From an uncultured Bacilli bacterium (GTDB lineage Bacteria > Bacillota_I > Bacilli_A > RF39 > UBA660): a DNA stretch of 8,210 bases. This document shows positions 5,240 to 8,210 of this stretch, piece by piece; position 1 is the first letter of the stretch; every line of letters starts with the position of its first letter. The notes below the pieces were generated by a model. That model searched no databases. It was not told the origin of the DNA and was given only the letters and a program-made list of their open reading frames with translations. Where the stretch lies: NCBI GenBank assembly GCA_947853365.1, contig CANTWQ010000081.1, forward strand, positions 1-8,210. Reading direction: 5' to 3'. Both the position numbers and the translations under genes were made by a program.

Positions 5240-6160
5240 TTAACTCATATGATTGCGAGGATGATAAGTATCATAATCCTCTTTTAGTTTTTGATTTGTC
5301 GTATGGGTATAAATCCGCGTTGTCGATAAATCAGAATGCCCTAATAACTCCTGAATGCTTCTTAAATTGGCTCCCCCATCCAACATATGTGTTGCAAAGG
5401 TGTGTCGTAACGTGTGAGGTGAAACATGTGCCGTAATTCCTTGTTTTTTTAAAATACCTTGTAGAAGTTTATAAAAACCTTTTCGGGTGATTTGTTCACC
5501 ATGATTATTTAAAAACAGAGCATCGCAACTGCCTTTAATAGCCAAGGCCGGCCGCACCTGTAAATATTGTTCCAAGTAAAACACACAGTATTCACCAAGA
5601 GGAATGATTCGTTCCTTTTTTCCTTTTCCAAAACATAAAACGACGCAATTTTCTAAATCAATATCATTGAGCCGCAATTGCACCATTTCTGATACACGCA
5701 TTCCTGTGGCATATAACAATTCTAACATAGCTTTATTTCGGTAGTCAAATGGGGTATGTAAATCAATGTCTAGAAGCTGATTTACTTCCTCTAAAGTAAG
5801 CGATTCTGGCAAGTGTTTTTCTCTCTTTGGCCTAGGCACGTTAAAACAAGGATTCACGAAGTTTTTTAAGTGTTCCCGTTCATTGGTACAGACAAACGAA
5901 AAAAAGCTGGAAATTGTCGAATAATGATGGGCCTTGGTAGAAGACTGAAAGCCCTCATCATCCAATTGCTTTAAATAATCTTGCAATATCTTGCTATCAA
6001 TCTCAGAAACCAATTGAATCTTTCTTTCCTGTAGAAAGTGAGAAAAGGCCGTTAATACATACCGATAAGTATCACGGGTATTTTGACTGAATTGTTGTTC
6101 AATCAAATAATCATTTAAATATTGATCTATCGCCTCTTGTACGAAAACTTGGTGATTCAT
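5240..6160 (-). CDS. xerD: Tyrosine recombinase XerD
   Basis: XerD, with XerC, resolves chromosome dimers at dif sites during division. The 306-residue protein has the usual layout: N-terminal SAM-like core-binding domain (about 8-95) and C-terminal catalytic domain (about 118-300). Catalytic residues are Arg155 (TGMRVSE), Lys179 (GKGKKER), His249 and Arg252 (SPHTLRH), His275 (LLGHSDL) and the nucleophile Tyr284 (TRIYTHT). Its position just before deoB matches the xerD-drm order of B. subtilis, so I call xerD rather than xerC, although the paralogues are hard to separate by eye. The ATG (6158-6160) overlaps the orf140 stop codon (ATGA), and no Shine-Dalgarno site precedes it; the transcript reads ACCTCC just upstream, so translation is probably by coupling to orf140. 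It has a 10-base gap to deoB. Confidence 0.93.
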   Translation of the reverse strand: MNHQVFVQEAIDQYLNDYLIEQQFSQNTRDTYRYVLTAFSHFLQERKIQLVSEIDSKILQDYLKQLDDEGFQSSTKAHHYSTISSFFSFVCTNEREHLKNFVNPCFNVPRPKREKHLPESLTLEEVNQLLDIDLHTPFDYRNKAMLELLYATGMRVSEMVQLRLNDIDLENCVVLCFGKGKKERIIPLGEYCVFYLEQYLQVRPALAIKGSCDALFLNNHGEQITRKGFYKLLQGILKKQGITAHVSPHTLRHTFATHMLDGGANLRSIQELLGHSDLSTTRIYTHTTNQKLKEDYDTYHPRNHMS

Positions 6161-6579
6161 ATGGAGGTCATCATGCTTTCTTTGGCTTGAAATTCAAAAT
6201 TGATGATAGGTAATAGGGCATTTTGATCACTGGAATATCGATATAAATGAAACATATCATAATCAATCGTTCCACCCAAAAAAATTGGATATTGTGCTAA
6301 TAAACGACGAAAATAGGATTGGGCCTGTTCTTCACTATGAGGTAAGACCGTCGTTGCGATTACCAGCGATATTTTCTCCGGGTCAGAAGCTGCTTGTCGG
6401 ATTTGTAACTGTAACATATCCAAATCGCCTGGTTCTTGCAATTGATCGAACAGATAACAATCCTTCTCTTTTTTTCCTTGTAATAAAAGATAGGTATCTT
6501 TCTGCAAAAGAGAACTTCGATCGACATAATCCATCAACTCTTCTCCAACCGTAAACGGGAACACAAAACGTTCGTTCAT
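6157..6579 (-). CDS. Unrecognised 140-residue protein, first gene of the xerD operon
   Basis: I do not recognise this family. The product is soluble, with no signal peptide, membrane segment or cysteine-based motif. It begins MNERFVFPFTVGEELMDY. The middle has a hydrophobic strand (SLVIATTVL, about 71-79), followed by HSEEQAQSYFRRLL (a probable amphipathic helix, about 81-94) and YPIFLGGTIDYDMFHLYRY, which suggests alternating alpha/beta structure. I chose the ATG at 6579 because GAGGTG (6586-6591 on the complement) lies six bases upstream; the in-frame GTG at 6588 falls inside that site. Its stop overlaps the xerD start (ATGA), a sign of a fixed gene pair and coupled translation. In B. subtilis the gene before xerD is fur, but this sequence does not look like Fur. 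Function unknown. Confidence 0.8.
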   Translation of the reverse strand: MNERFVFPFTVGEELMDYVDRSSLLQKDTYLLLQGKKEKDCYLFDQLQEPGDLDMLQLQIRQAASDPEKISLVIATTVLPHSEEQAQSYFRRLLAQYPIFLGGTIDYDMFHLYRYSSDQNALLPIINFEFQAKESMMTSI

Positions 6580-6608
6580 TATTTTCACCTCATTATTTTC
6601 CTACTCCA

Positions 6609-6637
6609 ATTATAACACAATTCTTAACACGAGAAAA
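6609..6637 (-). promoter_or_regulatory. Extended -10 promoter of the orf140-xerD-deoB operon
   Basis: On the minus strand TGTTATAAT (6617 down to 6609) is a perfect extended -10 element. The -35 position (6637-6632) is weak (TTTTCT), as is common with extended -10 promoters. Start is expected near 6602, leaving a leader of about 23 bases that holds the GAGGTG ribosome site. Confidence 0.6.
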
Positions 6638-6652
6638 ATATTTTGGTAAAAT
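6624..6652 (+). promoter_or_regulatory. Promoter of rarA, overlapping the divergent promoter
   Basis: TTAACA (6624-6629, five of six) and TAAAAT (6647-6652) are 17 bases apart, with TGG just before the -10 giving an extended -10 element. Start is near 6659. The ribosome site AAAGGA (6659-6664) follows, nine bases before the ATG. The -35 lies within the spacer of the opposing operon promoter. Confidence 0.72.
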
Positions 6653-6673
6653 AGTAAGAAAGGACGTGAAAAA

Positions 6674-7918
6674 ATGGAAAAACCACTTGCACTTAAAATG
6701 GCCCCAAAGACCATTTCTGAAGTTGTTGGACAAAAACACTTATTAGGCGAAGGAAAAATTTTATACAACTTAATAAAAAATAAAAAACTATTTTCGATGA
6801 TTCTCTACGGAAAGCCTGGAATTGGAAAAACTTCAATTGCTCGTGCAATGGTCGAAGATCTAGGTGTTCGCTATCGCTTTTTAAATGCGACAAGCAATAA
6901 TAAACATGATTTCGATGTTGTAGTAGAAGAAGCCAAGATGTATGACGGTATTGTTTTAATTATGGATGAAATTCATCGTTTGAATAAGGATAAACAGGAT
7001 TTACTATTACCGAACTTGGAATCCGGCCTAATTACATTGATCGGAATGACAACTTCCAATCCTTTTCATGCCATCAATCCTGCGATTCGTAGTCGCTGCC
7101 AACTCTTCGAATTAAAGGAATTATCGAAAGCAGACATCATCGAAGGGTTAAATCGCGCCCTTACACATCCTGATCTGGCAGGAATCGAAGTGGAAGATGG
7201 ATGTTTGGCATATATCGCCGATGTTTCCGGAAATGATTTACGTTTTGCATATAACTTATTAGAAGTTGCTTTCTATTCATCCGAGAATAAAAAAATTACA
7301 ATGGATCACCTTAAAAATATTCAGAATAAGCCAGCATTCTTTCACGATAAAGACGGTGATGGCTATTATGATGTATTAAGTGCCTTTCAAAAATCCATTC
7401 GTGGTAGTGATGTAGATGCAAGCCTCCACTATTTGGCAAGACTGATTGTCGCCGGAGATTTAGATAGTATTTATAGGCGAATGAGTGTCATTGCCTACGA
7501 AGATATTGGCCTAGCCAATCCAAGTATCGGCCCAAAAGTGATGGCTGCCATTCAGGCCAGCGAATTGGTCGGATTACCAGAAGGTCGAATTCCTTTAGCA
7601 ACAATCGTAACAGAGATGGCTTTATCGCCCAAATCGAATACCGCTCACGTCGCCCTAGATCAAGCAATTGCCGATGTGGAGACCGGTCGCAGTGGACCAA
7701 TTCCCGAATATTTGCGTGGCGGAGGAACCAAAGATTACAAATATCCCCATGACTATCCCGGCAGTTATGTCTATCAACAGTACCTTCCAGATAATCTCAA
7801 ACACAAAAAATATTATCATCCCAAAAAAGAGTCTAAATACGAAACAAGTCTTTTCCTAATTGATCAAAAAATCGCAGAGATTAAGAAAGAACAGGAAAAA
7901 AACGGCGTTTCTTCATAA
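6674..7918 (+). CDS. rarA: Replication-associated recombination protein A (RarA/MgsA), AAA+ ATPase
   Basis: RarA (MgsA; Mgs1/WRNIP1 in eukaryotes) is an AAA+ ATPase that acts at stalled replication forks and binds SSB and DNA ends. The 414-residue length is slightly short of the usual 420-450. The clamp-loader-like ATPase domain has Walker A at 46-53 (GKPGIGKT), Walker B at about 94-99 (VLIMDE, then IHR), sensor 1 around TTSNP (126-130) and a predicted arginine finger in IRSRC (138-142). The C-terminal MgsA tetramerisation region is well kept: YRRMSVIAYEDIGLANP, ALSPKSN and the tail YKYPHDYPGSYVYQQYLP. The start is set by AAAGGA. It is transcribed alone, divergent from the xerD operon, and ends at a hairpin terminator. 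Sharing a control region with xerD is suggestive because both act in chromosome maintenance. Confidence 0.95.
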   Translation: MEKPLALKMAPKTISEVVGQKHLLGEGKILYNLIKNKKLFSMILYGKPGIGKTSIARAMVEDLGVRYRFLNATSNNKHDFDVVVEEAKMYDGIVLIMDEIHRLNKDKQDLLLPNLESGLITLIGMTTSNPFHAINPAIRSRCQLFELKELSKADIIEGLNRALTHPDLAGIEVEDGCLAYIADVSGNDLRFAYNLLEVAFYSSENKKITMDHLKNIQNKPAFFHDKDGDGYYDVLSAFQKSIRGSDVDASLHYLARLIVAGDLDSIYRRMSVIAYEDIGLANPSIGPKVMAAIQASELVGLPEGRIPLATIVTEMALSPKSNTAHVALDQAIADVETGRSGPIPEYLRGGGTKDYKYPHDYPGSYVYQQYLPDNLKHKKYYHPKKESKYETSLFLIDQKIAEIKKEQEKNGVSS

Positions 7919-7951
7919 TATAAAAGGCTGTCATTCCAACAGTCTTTTATA
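7919..7951. terminator. Bidirectional terminator between rarA and the ABC-2 permease
   Basis: TATAAAAGGCTGT (7919-7931) and ACAGTCTTTTATA (7939-7951) form a 13-pair stem with one G-T and a seven-base loop. A-tract and T-tract are part of the stem, so the structure can serve rarA on the plus strand and the convergent permease gene on the minus strand. It begins at the rarA stop codon region. Confidence 0.85.
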
Positions 7952-7958
7952 AGAATCA

Positions 7959-8210
7959 TTATACTTCTTTGTTGTTATATATCTTATCAGAAATTTTGTA
8001 ACTGATAAAATACATGAAAAACGATAGTAAAACAAGTACAACGAACCCAAAGTTTTTTAATAAACTCTCTAATTTAGCAATATCTATACTAAGTCCTAAC
8101 TGTTTTACTAGAAAACCTGCACCAGCACCAATTAGAATCAATACAAATAATACAATAAACATTTGAATTCTACCTTTTTCAGCACCCCACTTAAATATAC
8201 TAGGAATTTG
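7959..8210 (-). CDS. C-terminal fragment of an ABC-2 type transporter permease (runs off the edge)
   Basis: Only the last 83 residues are inside the window. The frame stays open through the right edge, so the Met at 8160-8162 is internal and not a start. The fragment reads KWGAEKGRIQMF, a hydrophobic segment (about 17-34 of the fragment), a short amphipathic stretch with a KLESLLKN helix, a second hydrophobic segment with FFMYFISYKIS, and a basic end NNKEV. The KxGxEKGR turn before a membrane segment and the SYKISxKIY end resemble the ABC-2 permease family of small Firmicute exporters (ABC2_membrane_5-like). An ATPase partner gene would be expected upstream on the minus strand, outside the window. 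It converges with rarA at the shared terminator. Family call is moderate. Confidence 0.7.
   Translation of the reverse strand, partial: QIPSIFKWGAEKGRIQMFIVLFVLILIGAGAGFLVKQLGLSIDIAKLESLLKNFGFVVLVLLSFFMYFISYKISDKIYNNKEV

Noticed and set aside
6200..6350. Possible JAB/MPN metalloprotease motif in orf140 (PHSEEQ...TIDYD)
   Set aside because: The second His of the HxHxxxxxxxxxxD signature is missing and the spacing does not fit.
6580..6588. GTG start for orf140 (143 residues)
   Set aside because: The GTG is part of the GAGGTG ribosome site that serves the ATG at 6579. The same reasoning rejects the GTG at 3730 for the lipoprotein.

Overview
The window is AT-rich bacterial chromosome, roughly one third G+C by eye. 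It looks like a low-GC Firmicute, most likely on the Erysipelotrichia/Mollicutes side. The reasons are a SpoIIM homologue, Bacillus-like xerD-deoB linkage, an MnmA with an enlarged N-terminal loop of the type I associate with Mollicutes and Erysipelotrichia, purine-rich Shine-Dalgarno sites and a DUF1540 protein. This placement is inference; the window has no rRNA. I see no CRISPR array, transposase, phage gene, tRNA or obvious defence system. Most of the window is housekeeping.

Left part (1-2803), plus strand: spoIIM (engulfment-stage membrane protein), mnmA (tRNA wobble-uridine 2-thiolation) and a helix-turn-helix protein of unknown role. mnmA and the HTH gene each have their own candidate sigma-A promoter, and the HTH gene ends at a hairpin terminator. 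Middle part (2764-3796): a 511-base gene-poor stretch with several inverted repeats, an A-rich segment bracketed by an 11-base direct repeat, then a minus-strand lipoprotein with a DUF4352-like fold, divergent from a small Cys-rich DUF1540 gene.

Right part: a minus-strand operon reads orf140 (unknown), xerD (tyrosine recombinase) and deoB (phosphopentomutase). orf140 and xerD overlap by 4 bases; xerD and deoB are 10 bases apart. The operon converges on the DUF1540 gene at a shared terminator hairpin. It diverges from rarA (AAA+ ATPase acting at stalled forks) through overlapping promoters in an 85-94 base gap. After rarA comes a bidirectional terminator and the C-terminal end of an ABC-2 type permease that runs off the right edge.

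XerD and RarA both act on chromosome replication and segregation, MnmA acts in translation, and DeoB joins nucleoside salvage to the pentose phosphate pathway. The most interesting points are: a divergent DeoB whose phospho-acceptor Thr is Ser and whose metal-ligand loop is one residue short; the unknown orf140 coupled to xerD; the overlapping divergent promoters; and the structured 2764-3274 intergenic region. I did not find a clearly new multi-gene system.
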